A DNA stretch of 64,000 nucleotides from Kudoa neothunni (GCA_964304625.1 OZ199838.1:16368001-16432000), one strand, 5' to 3'. Counted from the stretch's first letter, positions 1-12,293 are shown. Program-made: numbers and translations. Notes: generated by a model from the sequence alone, not told the origin.

Positions 1-50
1 GTAAGCATAGAATCGGCTAATAAGCAGTTTAATTAATTTTTTCCAAAATA

Positions 51-350
51 TTATGTAATTTTGGTATTTTTAATGTTTTTTATAATAATTGAATGCATCT
101 CATCTTCGATATCTGTAATACATTTGTATTTATTTGTAACATGCTCGATAAGGTATTTCTTAATTTCGCCTAAATAATACGGAGCAATTTTAGAATTTAT
201 TATTTTTATTTCTTCAATTTCTAATTCATCAATATTCTCTTTGGTTTCATTTCCGATGACATCGTCTGGATATTCACAAATTCTTAAGACATTCTCATGT
301 TTATCGGAAAGATTGTCATTTCTGATGGCCACGACACGACTTTCGATATT
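51..350 (-). CDS. Hypothetical protein, C-terminal exon; possibly transposase-derived
   Basis: An open frame of about 95 codons without a convincing ATG; it runs back to a stop near position 352, so it would have to be a 3' exon. The peptide is acidic and lysine-rich and predicted mostly helical, ending in a stop at 51. I do not recognise it firmly. The helical acidic tail, with a pattern like YLGEIKKYLIEHV followed by an IEDEM motif, loosely recalls the C-terminal tail of pogo/Tigger-type transposases, but this is a weak resemblance. Upstream, 350-480 has short coding-like pieces interrupted by stops, consistent with a decayed element or with more exons. Confidence 0.25.
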   Translation of the reverse strand, partial: NIESRVVAIRNDNLSDKHENVLRICEYPDDVIGNETKENIDELEIEEIKIINSKIAPYYLGEIKKYLIEHVTNKYKCITDIEDEMHSIIIKNIKNTKIT

Positions 351-1790
351 ATTTCATTTATCTCTTTAAAAAGTATGTATTCCAAATTTCAATCATCGTT
401 TTTATCTAAATTATCAGTAATAACAGAAATATTTTTTTACGATTAGATTTCGTCATAATAAAACAATTATAAATAGTTGATTTAGTCATCGAATCCCGAA
501 AATCAGCAATCAAAAAAATGCAATAAGAATATTAAAAAATACAGGTTCTGTCGAAGCTTCGATGTTAGATTAGAAATGTGGCGTTTTATCGTATATACTT
601 TATAGTGGAATTTAAACGAGTATATTATGCACTGATCTAGTGGTCGGAGAGCACTCGGAGTGTATTAGGGAAGAAAAATTAGTTGAATATTCCAATTTTA
701 CATGACAGCTGACTTTGTCTAAAAACAAAAAATCAATACTCTATTGATTTTTAAGTGTGTCGTATTTTCTTAGACAAAACTGCGCTTAAATGCGAGAATT
801 ATATCCTTTTTATTTAAAACAAAACAATGTGGATAAGGATGATGCATTAAAATGTTTGGTAGTTCATGATTTTAACTCCGCTTTGACTGACTATCAAAAT
901 AATTGATTATTTTTTATTTTTTAGAAAAACATCCAACATCGTTTTGTATTTTATCTTCAATCAATATTTTATACAAAAAAATCTGGGCGTTTGTTCACCC
1001 GGAAAGTTATGAACCATACGTCAATCTATAAAAATAAGGGAAACACACCAAAATTTAATTATTAATTATTAGACATCTAATATTTTTCCGCTTAATGTGT
1101 TTACTCTAATGTGTATTTTGAGTTAAAATTTAATAATTAATTTTCTTTATAATTTCTATTATTTACATATTTTCGAATGTTACGAACCACCCGTCATCGA
1201 ATGTATAACTAGTACAAAAAGGTTTTATATTCGAAGACATAATTTGTAAGTAGTGTTTGAACTTATATAACACCTAATTAATTCCTATCTTCAGACCATA
1301 ACGTTAATATTCAAATCAATCGCAAATTTTTACTGGTCGAAAAAATTCACTCATCCTGTTTCATGATATCCAATGAAGATCCCCATAAGATATCCAATAC
1401 ATACTGATACAACATAACGTTTGAAGGTCCCCATTTCTGATGAACATCAATAATCCCATTAAAAAGGTCGTATTTAAAGTTTAAAATTTTCTTTTTAAAC
1501 TTTCTTACTAACAAAAAAAAATTCACTCACCGCTTAAACGAAATTCATCCTCAAAAATGCTATCATTCACTACTCATTTCCTTAAAATATCTGTCAACAA
1601 CGTTAGTTATCGCTCATTTGTAATTTTAAAAATGTATGAATTTTTTAGTATGTACAGATTTTGGTCCTTTTTGTTGACACCAAATCTCAAACTCCTTCGT
1701 TGCAAAATTCATACAACAAATATAATTTTGTTAAAAACACATTTTGACGTAGCTTAAATTTGTGGATGTCAAAACAGAAGAAAATGAGAT
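351..1790. other. AT-rich intergenic stretch, no gene seen
   Basis: Long A/T runs with stops in all frames. A short frame at 1557-1757 has no domain, splice or homology support. The right part may belong to the Helitron-like element that ends at 1908. Confidence 0.5.
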
Positions 1791-1908
1791 ACCTTTTGAA
1801 CAACTTATCAAATTAAATTATTTTTTCAATTTTCTATCGCGATAATTTATTTTCGGACATTTAATAAACTTTTCTTACTGCCTGAGCAACGCCGGGTTTT
1901 ATCGCTAG
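1791..1908 (+). mobile_element. Probable Helitron 3' terminus
   Basis: The block at 1881-1896 (CCTGAGCAACGCCGGG) is a slightly decayed GC-rich hairpin of the kind found just before Helitron 3' ends. It is followed 9 bases later by CTAG at 1905-1908 and then T, matching the CTRR end and the A/T target rule. The 5' end was not found and no helicase coding is visible, so this would be a non-autonomous or truncated copy. The left limit given here is arbitrary. Confidence 0.45.
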
Positions 1909-3712
1909 TTATAATTATTTATGGGTAATATTTTTTCAAAATCAACCCCTCTGATTTTTTTTACTTTTTATGTTACATTAATTTTATTTTTCGTTTAAAT
2001 GACCATATTATTCAAGAGTTACTAATGCTAAACTCTTACATGATAATAACCTTGGCTTTATATTACATATTTTATGAATTTTAAGATTAAAATTATTATA
2101 TTTTTGTATAGTTTCGTGGAAACTTTATATACCTTTTAAAAAAAGTAATATCAAACATCTGATATAATAAAATTTTTACAGAAAAGATATTTCATCGTAA
2201 ATTTATAAATTAATAATATACAGTAATTTTGGATATTAACTAAAAAGCATAACAAATATATTTTTACTTTACAACCATTTATCTAAAAGGTTTTACAATT
2301 TAAGTTAAAAATAAATTTCGATTTTATAACTAACTTTCCGAACCAGTTAAAAATTCTTCAACAATGACGCCTTAAAATAAGTTACAATAAGCTTGCATAA
2401 ATTAATGATTATACTCTCCGAAGAATTTTGTATAACAAAAAAATGAATTTTAAAGAGTTTTTTTTTTGAAAGTTTATCAAAATTATTATTGCAATAAACA
2501 CACTAATTCCGTTCCGATGCCGCTTAGCATGTAAGCAGAGAGCGACAGACTTTTATAAAGATTCCGGTAGTTTCGCATTATTAGAAAAGGCGAAACCCTC
2601 ACTTTCTATTATAAATATACTGTAGCAAAATCAGGGAAACCACAATAACAGGCATCGAAATCAATAAACTAGTATCCTAATTATGATGTCGAATTGTAGC
2701 TTTTTAATAAACCCAAAAGCAAAAATAGAAACTCAGATATAAAAAAATAATAAAATTTAATGCATAAAATAGAAAATAGCTGTTATAGATATATTTGAGC
2801 AATGAAATATATCTATAGAAATTTTAATCTGTCTAATCCAATTTAATTAATCACCGAGCGAAAGATGAACTATGAGAAATGATAAAAGGGCAAAATATGG
2901 TACACGCATGGATGATAGAAATTCACAAAATACCAATGGTAACTTAAGTAATACACTCTTGAGTAGTTATAGCGAAAGGGTGCGGTATGACAAACAAACC
3001 CGTTAATCCGATTGCTAATCTTGTCTCAAACAATGTCCACTTTATTTCAGAAAACAATTCTTATTATGTGTCAATAACAAACTTTCAATTTGATAAAAAA
3101 TAATACAACATATGTGGACCAATTTAATTGAATTCAATCCATACAAAGTTCAAAACCAAAACCGAGGATTAAGAAAAGTAATCTCTTAGAAATGTCTGAA
3201 AGCGTTTTAAAACCTTATATCGCCAAAAACATTGCTTTCCCTGAAATATAAAATTTTTCTATCAGAAATATAAAAAAAGTTTCAACAACGGAAGTCATTA
3301 GAAAGTTACCTATAATCCCTTCCGCCATCAAACACAGATTACAGTGGAAAAAATATATTGTTGAGATTGATGAATAAAAATTTACAAATGAGATCAAATG
3401 AATCACATTAATTTTAAAAATATTTGAATCAATTATTAGTGTGAAAAACTATTGTTCAGTTAACTATAGAGTCGATTCAGGTTGTTTACACCTGAGAGCC
3501 AACTAGAAAATACTTTATTACGTGTTATACCGCACCTAATAATCTGTTCAAAGCGTATATCTGTTGGTAATCTGAGAAGAAATTGTGTGTTTGTTTGTGA
3601 GATCACTGGAATACTCAACCCTTATATTATAGTTGTGAGTTCCCTAGAGGTATCCAACAGTTGAAAGTGGTCATAACAACTAGCTTTAGTGAAAAGTCAT
3701 CTTGCTAGTTCA
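1909..3712. other. Intergenic region upstream of SHANK
   Basis: AT-rich with no supported gene. Short open frames (3215-3406, 3482-3664) lack splice or domain support. It presumably contains the SHANK promoter and 5' UTR, but I cannot mark a site. Confidence 0.4.
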
Positions 3713-6697
3713 ATGGATAACTTTTTCAATCTTGATATTGTGTGTAAAATTGAAAACGATCGTCTCATAGAGGTAATCTTTATAAATCGCATCAATATGT
3801 CGGCTATTTTTTCATTTTCCAATATATGAATACTTAGAACATTACAGTGGACAGTAATGTGACTATTCGGCAGTTGAAACAAATTTTACTGGAGAGATTT
3901 CGTGATGTATCCCATTTTTATTATATTAACAATTGTCTAATGTTGATCGATTTAGTTGAAAGAAAGGTTCTGTTTTATGAACTACGGTTTTATTCTGCAT
4001 CAATCTTATGAGGTGTGTGGTCATTTTATATCGGAAACAGCGTTGATTGCTTCATTGAATCCCGCCGACTTTAACGGTCTCAATTCAGGCCTGATGGTAA
4101 CACAATCACAATCATTATTGCATCCTTCTATTGATGTGTGTATTGATCTAGTTTATGTATAAACAAAGTTTTCGTAATATTTATCAAGTCAACAAAATGG
4201 CCACCACCAGGAAGAGTGTAATTAAACCTATGAAATATCCATATTAGAATTTGTCGATCTTAAATGAATGATTTCTGCTTTTAGACGCTGACTATGAGAC
4301 GATTGAACAGCAAGAAAAAGGTAAACTTACATCAACTGCTTCAACATTCTACGTTTAGTTCTATTTTGATTTGGAAAATTGTCTGTAGGAGGATGAAAAT
4401 AAACTTATTCAAGCGATCGCCAGCAACAACATCTTGTCGATTTCGGATATTCTACGTAAAGGATTGGATCCAAACTTTAACGATAAAACGAATGAAAGTA
4501 GTTACATAACTTATTTCTATATATATATAGTTAATTTGTTTACTAGTGCCTCCAATATTTCACGCAATATCCTCCAAAATGCAACTACAAGAAAACATCC
4601 TCGATTTGTTGACCAACTTTGGAGCTCACATCGACTTCAGATCAATCAATGGATTGACTATTATGCATCATGCAGTGATTTTGGGCAACTACACCACAAT
4701 AACAGTAACTTTTTTAGTCAGAATGAATGATATTAATATGTAATGACTAATGCGATTGTTTATTTAGACACTAACCAAATACGGTCCTACGTTAGATGAT
4801 ATGGACGATAATGTAAGCATCTGAATTGTCCTCATGAACTATTAATTATTGGTGAAAAATATTAGGGAAACCCTGCGTGGTTTCTGGCAATAAATCCAAA
4901 TGTACCGTTGGAATTTTTTCGATGGATTCTTCTAACTGACCCCAACTACGGTGCGATGAACGACGACACTCTCTCAGCGTTTCATTTGTGCTGTCGAAAC
5001 AATCTTCCAACCCATTTGGAAGTACTATTGGACACAGTGTACAATAAACACTGCATGAGAGATTTCGACCGATTGGTTAATATTCAAAACAAAAGTGGTA
5101 ACACCGCATTGCACTACGGAGTTATTTATCGATCGTTTGACTGTGTGCGAATCCTAAATAACTACAAGGTCAGTCTTGTGTTGAAAAATTTTGCCGGAGA
5201 AACACCCATTGCGATTGCACAACGACTCCAAGATTTTAATATTGTGTCGTTGTTGCAAATCGGTGAGGATGGAGTAGCTGCCCCATTGGTGAATAGCTCG
5301 AGTTTGGTGGCCTATGTGCCCCCTTCGCGACGTTCCAGTTACGCCACCAAAGCCTACAATGAAATACGCCAATTCCATCATCCAAGCGGAACGCCAACTG
5401 TGGTGATCAATGATGATCCTCACAATATTGGAATCGAATTTGGCTTCAGTCAGTGGAATCCATTCAGCAAAATTGACACCTTAAAATTCAAAAACAAAAC
5501 CAAATCCTATGTAAGAGTGGCTTATCAAATGTATCCACCAGTGGTTCAAGCAGTCTCCAGTCATTGTCCTCTCTTCCATGAACAACTTCCGATTTCTCCT
5601 GGAGACATGGTTCAAGTGTTTATTACTTTCAATAGTGGGACAGCTTTCGGTCGGAGAAAACTCCCAATCGGTTTCATATATGGATGGTTTCCCACTTCGT
5701 GTATCGGACTTGACAATCCCGAAGCTATGATCAAATTTAAGGTTAGTAGAATTCGTTTGTAGCTTATTTTTAACAATTTCTCTTAATTTTACGAATATTG
5801 GTTTAGAAAGCGTATTTCAATAAGGAAAATTTCGAACTGCTCAAAATGCTCTCAAAAACTATCTACTATGGTCAGATACCAATGTTAAAAGAGATTGTGG
5901 TGTCCGACAGAGATTTCCATCTGGGATTGGAGTTGTCCTTTAAACGGGACAATTTTAGCACTTCTATTCTTGACCCGAAGAATCCCCTGCTTGTCACCCC
6001 TCACTACATCAAATCAATCAAAGAGAACAGTTTAGCAAGAGACTACGAGTTTCGAATTGGAGATCGAATCCTCGCCATCAATGACGAAGATGTGTCCACC
6101 TATGATCATCCCACCGTTTCAGAAATCATAAAGAAGGTGGTTAATAGCACAAAAAAGCTGTGTGTTCCTAAACAGTGCGGAAGTTCTTTCAGTCTGAAAT
6201 GGCTCAAAAAACGGAACGATGAACCCACTCGAGACAAACGCAATATCGCTATACTTGTGGGAAGATATCATGTTCCACCGGTACCGTCACAATCGTTATC
6301 CAATCTAAGACCTACTATGACAATCAGATCGGTGTACACCGATACCGGAGGTCATTTTAATAGTGGCACCACCAACCGCCCAACTCAAGAAAGCTCGGTT
6401 ATCAACTCTTACGACTCGCCAAACGATTCAGTAGATATTTTGGAGACACTTGTGGATCGAATGAACTGTATGCCGCAAAATAATAACGGTCGTCGACGCT
6501 CCATCAACACAAGTCTACCCAACCCTATTGCTTTTACCATCTCGCCGCCTCCACCTCAACCAACTATCTCCCATCAACAATCTCCAATCAAAAAATTTAA
6601 AAACAGCTTCAAACACCAACCACTACTCAACGATAACGACGATAACATCAGTATTATGACCCCCACCTCAAACGACCTCTTCCCCGAAATCAGATAG
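3713..6697 (+). CDS. SHANK: SHANK-family postsynaptic scaffold protein (ankyrin-SH3-PDZ)
   Basis: Multi-domain scaffold that in animals links synaptic receptors to actin at the postsynaptic density. The start ATG at 3713 opens a 20-codon exon ending at 3772 (GT donor); exon 2 starts at 3838 and encodes a ubiquitin-like N-terminal fold (TIRQLKQILLERF). Near 4391-4500 comes LRKGLDPNFND, then NFGAHIDFRSINGLT at about 4610, both diagnostic of the SHANK ankyrin block, continuing through 4770-5230 with GNTALHYGV. An SH3-like segment (about 5500-5740) ends in GWFPTSC. After an intron at 5743-5806 a PDZ domain spans about 5890-6170 (FRIGDRILAINDEDV). The tail is proline/asparagine-rich and ends at 6697. 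No SAM domain follows, unlike vertebrate SHANKs. Introns are phase-consistent and about 50-70 bp. The exons between 3967 and 4284 could not be resolved: the exon 2 frame meets a stop near 3999, so a splice site or a base error was missed. Family identity is very secure. Confidence 0.93.
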
Positions 6698-7189
6698 CAA
6701 TGAATGATTTTTACACCCAATAAACCAACAGAATTCAACTCATACAAAAATCTCTACACACTATACAACCATATATGTTTCAAAAATAGATGAAACTATT
6801 TTGTAGATAGGTTTCCAATTCCCTTTTGTTAGGCATTATTTGTATCGCTTTTATTGATTTCTTCGTATGCGTTTTTGTATGTGTCACACCTTAACCACAA
6901 TTAGTTACTTTTAGATTTTAGCGTGTATATAAGAAATTCATTTTTTAAAGTAAATTCAATATTAAGTAAACCAGTTTATTTTTTTATACTAAATAAAGAA
7001 TTATTAATTATCTACATTAGCGTAAGTATCCTAACTTCTATATTCACTCGATTTTAGATATTTTCCGAGAGTAAATTATTTTTTAGTTAACTCATAGTAA
7101 TTAAATTAAAAAAATTTAATTTATCATATTTTTATCGATTACGATTAATAAAATTGAACTATATAATTAGAGGATAACATAGGAAAATC
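6698..7189. other. SHANK 3' flank, no gene
   Basis: AT-rich 3' UTR and intergenic sequence. AATAAA at about 6719 and again near 6990 could serve as polyadenylation signals for SHANK. Nothing else is seen. Confidence 0.4.
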
Positions 7190-7725
7190 AATATAATCTC
7201 ATAGTTCGAACACGTACACAAAGGGTATTCAGAATAAAACCAGTTGGAGTTAAAAACGAAAATTTATAATCTATCGGATGACAACTTTTCTATATTATTA
7301 TTATTATTATATTTATTATTCATTTTTTATATTTTATGAAAAATTTAGTAATGCATGTTTTTTCATAAATACGGAGAAAAATAGCCATTTATTTGATGTG
7401 AGGTAACGGCTTAAACTAATTATTTTGTTTCATTAGACAGACACTAATGGTGGGGTAAAATGTAATCCTAAACAGCATGTGCGTAGGTGCAATGAAAAAG
7501 TTTTAATCTCAGCGGCTGTTACTTACAATCCGTTTACAAATTTAAATTTTTTAGAATCTGCTATATTTAATTATTTTTGACCCACCGCTACGCTCTTAGG
7601 TGCCAGAAATAATTAAATATAGTCAAAACTAATGTCACATGAATATTATTTTGTTCGGGAGAAAATTATTTGGAGTTTGAATACATTTCTTGAACGGATT
7701 ATGGTAGAAATTCGAGGTTGCACTG
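7190..7725. mobile_element. Degenerate pogo/Tigger-like MITE
   Basis: The right end at 7706-7725 reads GAAATTCGAGGTTGCACTG followed by TA, the reverse complement of a pogo/Tigger-type terminus (CAGTGCAACCTCG). Near the left end, 7203-7257 (GTTCGAACAC then AAGGGTATTCAGA) matches the subterminal part of the better-kept copy at 22942-23274. The extreme left terminus is decayed, so the start is approximate. A strong hairpin lies inside (7561-7622). No transposase coding is visible. Confidence 0.45.
7561..7622. repeat. Perfect 16-bp inverted repeat (hairpin)
   Basis: CTATATTTAATTATTT at 7561-7576 is matched exactly by its reverse complement at 7607-7622. The 30-nt loop is much richer in G+C than its surroundings and can pair further inside (CCACC with GGTG). 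It could be a fold-back insertion or a structured RNA. Confidence 0.6.
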
Positions 7726-7739
7726 TATTTATTGTTCAA

Positions 7740-8225
7740 ATTAATATTCGGTTAAAATGCAGATCAGTGCTATATTTATGCAATAATTTCGGCCAAAAAT
7801 TAATTAATTTCATTCAATACATTATTTCTGATATTATGGTTGTGCATTTGCTACAATTTAACACCTAATGTTTGCATAAAATACGAATTCTCTTTTCTTA
7901 TAGACATAGATTTAATAATATGGCAATCCAACAAAATTAAATTAGAGTTGTCCAACTTAAATTCTACAGCACATAAGGTATGCTCTACTTGAGCCAACTT
8001 AATTGATGGTATATCCTGTCCAAATAATGAATAATCACGAGGGACTAGGAGTTCTCTGCATTATTAATAGATTACTGCAAATAATATTGTGATGATAAGT
8101 AGCGGTTGCTAAAGTACCCTACTGATTGATGGCGCAACATTGATCAATAAACATTATTAAAATATTCAACGAGTTCGGTTTTGTGTGTTGTCTCTAATTT
8201 GAATTACGGTCATTATTCTGCATTT
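7740..8225 (-). repeat. Dispersed repeat, copy A
   Basis: Read on the minus strand, this block aligns along most of its length with 43270-43640 on the plus strand and its duplicate at 62525-62895. Shared words include GCAGTAATCTATTAAT / ACAGTAATCTATTAAT, TGTGCTGTAGAATTTAA and TTTTGTTGGATTG. Neither copy has a conserved reading frame, so it looks like a non-coding interspersed element. Its ends were not defined. Confidence 0.6.
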
Positions 8226-9150
8226 AAAGCATCAAAAATTAAGGAAATTTGAATTTTTTATATTTAAAGCTATATATAGAACTATCAAGTAAAATAAATT
8301 AAGTTCTTATATAACTAAATTGTTTTCACATGCACCTACGTTATATACATAAAGTAGTCTATATATTGTAAAAATTTTTAAAACAATTTGTTTAAAATTG
8401 CATAAATATCTGTTGATAAATTTAACTCATGAGTTCACGTATAAGTTTTTATGAATCTTAAGTAATAATATATATTAAAAACTCATGTGTATATCAAAAT
8501 AGTAATTGAGTATTATTAAAATTAGGTTATATTGTAATGCATAAAAATTACATTTATGTTAAGACGCACGCATGTATACTTGTACTTGATTTCTATTTTG
8601 TGTTTTATTTCTTTATCAGCGCATGTAAAGAATTAAAAGATAGCAATATAAACGCTAAATATCTATTTTTGGTTTATATATTTATAATATGGTAAACGGA
8701 GTTCAATCTAACATTAATAAACGCTATTAAAATAGTAAACTAAAGGAATATTTTTATTATCGTTAAAATTTTATTTCAATTCAACTCAAACAAAAAATAT
8801 GAAGAGTTGTAATTAATTATTAACACATTATAATATTATAATTCCAGAAAATAGTATTAATTTATGTGTGTAAGTATATAAATTAAAATAGTGGAATAAT
8901 TCTAAATGAGATATGTTGGACGAAGAACTGTGGGTTTTATTCCGATTAAATTATAAATACAAATCAGGCACAACATATTTGAAAAAAATATTAAATTTTA
9001 ATGTAAATTCTGTATTATCACATTATTCCCTAACAAAAGAGACATACTTAAATTTATTAAATGGAATTAGTTAGGCTAAAAACCTCTCAAAACTATTTTC
9101 CGTAAAAAGTAATCCCTCTGATAAACTAAACTATTCAACAACACACTAAA
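8226..9150. other. AT-rich intergenic stretch
   Basis: No open frame, RNA or repeat that I can support; A/T runs throughout. Confidence 0.4.
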
Positions 9151-9989
9151 CTACCCCAGTACATACCTGTTCCTTAGATAGTTGTATTGAGCACAATACA
9201 CCTCACTTTCCAGCATTAGTGTATTGTCGTAGAGAGTCTTATCAACAATTCCAGTGTAACAGTCCGTCAATAATTCGAGGGCTTTTTTCCCATTGTACAT
9301 CCGCAAGGAACTCTACACAGTCGTTTATAGTATTGCATTTATGAAACCATTTCAACTAGCTAACCAGCTAACTAACTAACTTACATTAGGATCTGGAGTG
9401 AGATTGCGAATCTGTTTTATAATTGGTTCAAGCGTTGTAATAGAACCTTCAACACAATCTAATATTGTGTCGAAACATTTCTCAACTTCCAATTGTGGCA
9501 TTTGAGTTAAATCCTAACATTCAATCAAAAAAATAGCAACAAATTCCTGAATTAACGTTAGGTTGATCTTCCGGGACTGATGATGATTGCAACTCTTCTT
9601 CGGTCGGTAATGCATTTTGTAAATCGATTTCCAGTTGAAAACCATTATTTGAGTTCTTAAAATTATTGTCAATTATAGCTGAAACCAAAAAAAGCAATTA
9701 CATGTTCGTCTAAAAGTGAAGTTTCTTTCAATTTATCAACCATCAAATTCGTAAGATGAGATTTTAACTCGGGAGTTGACATATTTTCGGATTCCAAATT
9801 CCCAAATATATCCCACAACTCTGGAGGAAATTCTTCGGGCACATTCCATTGGGATGTTCCTGTCACTTGGTCGTAATAGTACAATCTCCCTCGCGAACTT
9901 TTGTACACCGACCAATTTCTGAACTAAAACCCATTCAATACGAGAATTGTTAGTTGGTATTGTACAGAAATCAATTTTTCACTTCCCAT
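9151..9989 (-). CDS. WW-domain protein of unknown family
   Basis: Five exons join in phase on the minus strand. The first (ATG at 9989) encodes eight residues and ends at a GTACAATA donor. The second carries a clear WW domain: first Trp in RNWSVYKSS, aromatic block LYYYD, second Trp in SQWNVPEE, 21 residues between the Trp pair. WW domains bind proline-rich partners. The rest (about 150 residues) is acidic, with helical stretches such as MPQLEVEKCFDTIL and ALELLTDCYTGIVDKTL, and ends at a stop at 9151. The WW core is most like those of WAC and PRP40, but the conserved WAC tail is not recognisable, so no symbol is given. Predicted length is about 210 residues. A palindromic TGCGTACGCA lies about 15 bp upstream of the start. 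Confidence 0.7.
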
Positions 9990-10565
9990 TGAAATTTGAT
10001 TGACTGCGTACGCATTAATCCTTATATAAAATCACCAAATCATCAAATTATTTTTCAGATTTTATCAAAATGGCGTCCATATATTTTTATGAATTGATTT
10101 TACTTTAAAATTAAACGATATGGGTGAGCTATAAATATACCCACAAAAATAGATTATGGATATTTTTACTAAAATACTTCTTTGGGTCAAAAAATATAAA
10201 AAAATAACTCAATTCGATACTTGCAACTCTTGTGGGACGACGGGGGTGCATTATGCATCGCAATTTTTGGATTTATAAAAATCCCAAAAATTGGGAATTA
10301 AACCTCCGCCTTATATTCAGTGAAATCTCTCAATATAATTCATTTTTGTATTTAAAAAATTTGAGATATTCAGTTTGAAAGAAATTGATTTAATATAATT
10401 CGTTAAACCGAAGCAGATTATCTTCAACTTAAAATATCACTAATAGCAATACGAAATGATTATTATAATAGGTAAATTAATGTTCACATTAAGAATATTC
10501 AATAAAATTAAAATAAAATGTCTAGTAACTTTAAGAAATCATATTTTTAATTTCCGCCGACAAAG
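9990..10565. other. Intergenic region with a CpG motif near the WW gene
   Basis: Contains the CTGCGTACGCA motif at 10004-10014, just upstream of the WW gene start. A GC-richer patch at 10230-10255 and the AT-rich remainder have no recognised feature. Confidence 0.35.
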
Positions 10566-10923
10566 TCCGATGGATTATGAGATTAATTTAAGATACATAC
10601 GATTAGGAGCGTTGTTATTTGGGTTTTGCGGGAGCGTATATTTTTGTACGAAGATTTTTCAGTCTTTAATTTTTTCATTTTGACATAAGAAAATGACATT
10701 CAAAAATAATTCGTATAATATTATTGTGAATTTAAATAAAAATAGATGATATATGGCGAGTAATCTAGAATTTGAGGATGACTAATGTGACAAATGTTCT
10801 AATTATAGCTTTTCGAAAATTTTTTATGAGTCAAAAGTCGAATGTGATGAGATGCTATTAGAGAAGATATCAACTGCTACTAAATCGGGTTTCCAGTGAG
10901 TTTGTGTTTGAAAATCAATAAGA

Positions 10924-10961
<38 letters not shown>

Positions 10962-11490
10962 GAAAATTTTCGGCATCATGCTAATAGCTAATAATAAGAC
11001 TGGTTCTATGGGGATTTCAAATATAATTATTTAAACATTATACTCACTAATTAACTAACTAAATTAATTAACTTAAACTTTATATTAGTATTTAAAAATA
11101 TGATAAATTTCTTGCTACTTTTATTCAAGACCGAAATAACTTATGGGAAATTTTTATGCTGATATAATAAGTGATCTCCACTGACGTTGGATTATCACCA
11201 ATAGTTTTCTAATAATGTCATTATTAATTTAAATGCATTCATTATAACAAAATCACAGGGACATTTTGTCACCTACAAATCAGATATAGATCCAAATGTG
11301 TGTGTTATAGTTGATTGTACACAGAAAACGCAATATCTCATACGAAACCCCCAAAAATTACGCGCACAACCGAATTTTTACAAAAAAAAATCAACGCCTT
11401 AGATTCAGAGATTTAGACGCCGCTATTGTTGTTACATCAATGCAAAACAAAAAACTGTTTCTATCACATAAATTGATTCGAAACATGAAG
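10566..11490 (+). CDS. Possible small gene, unresolved exons
   Basis: Three coding-like pieces lie in order on the plus strand. The first, from ATG at 10570, encodes a hydrophobic segment (IRLGALLFGFCGSVYFCTK) that could span a membrane. The second (about 10809-10896) follows an AG acceptor and ends before GTGAGT. The third begins after CACAG at 11258 with GHFVTYKSDIDPNVCVIVDC and runs into a homopolymer of nine A near 11380. The reading phases do not join cleanly, so the model may be wrong, decayed or affected by a base error. No family was recognised. Confidence 0.25.
10925..10960. repeat. (TA)n microsatellite
   Basis: An uninterrupted run of alternating T and A, about 18 units. Confidence 0.9.
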
Positions 11491-11496
11491 TAATAC

Positions 11497-12293
11497 TTAA
11501 CGCCAAACAAACACACTTAATGAAATGAACAATAAATCTATCACTTCGCTAAAATGCCGTTTATTTATCAAGGATAATTCCATCATACTAAATAGTTCAT
11601 CGAGGTTAGAGACAGTCACAACACCTACAAAAATCACCTTCTTTTGGAACCACTCGATAGCCTCTTTTTTCGAGACCATGTGAGATGAACCAACTCTGTT
11701 ATTCTTTCTCTTGCGTCTCGCAACACGATGACCAGGTCTGGTCAACACAACACAGAAATCCATGCCATAGATACCAATGGATGGGTCATATTTGATACCC
11801 AAATCGATATGTTCTTGGATACCAAAGCCAAAGTTGCCTTTTGCGGAAAACGCACCTTTTTTCAACTCGTATTCTTTCACCTATTAGTCAATAGAAGCAA
11901 ATACTCAAAATGAAACAATGCAACATTGTTATATATATAATTATTAATCGATTGTAATAATAGAAGGCTCAATAAAAAATCCTATACAACAAACAACAAT
12001 CGCCCACCCACCTTAAGACCTTTGTCTAAAAGCTCCTCGGCTTTTTGACCTCTCACAGTGCAATGAACAGCGATTTTCTCGTTTCTACGAATACCGAAAG
12101 AACGAATAGTGAGTCTAGATTTGGATGTGACGGGAGACTGACCGGTGAGAGCTTCCAAAACTTTTGCAGCTCTGGTTAATCGATCACCACTTTCACCAAC
12201 ACAGATATTAAGACATAATTTGTCAATTTTAACCTCCCTCATTGGGTTGGTTTTTGTTGCACTAACTTCTGTGGTCTTCTTGACTGACACCAT
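11497..12293 (-). CDS. RPL11: 60S ribosomal protein L11 (uL5)
   Basis: Large-subunit ribosomal protein that contacts 5S rRNA in the central protuberance. The first coding exon contains [20 protein letters not shown], then the conserved [19 protein letters not shown]. An intron of about 110 bp splits the protein after GLK, and the next exon continues [28 protein letters not shown] and [11 protein letters not shown], ending near [10 protein letters not shown] chose the ATG at 12293, which gives an N-terminal length like other L11 proteins. It is preceded by TTCCAG, a possible acceptor for a 5' UTR intron or spliced leader. The last few residues are uncertain: a donor follows WFQKK, and the 3' terminal exon near 11550 could not be phased, so 11497 is the unspliced stop. 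Divergent from the V-ATPase E gene. Confidence 0.93.
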
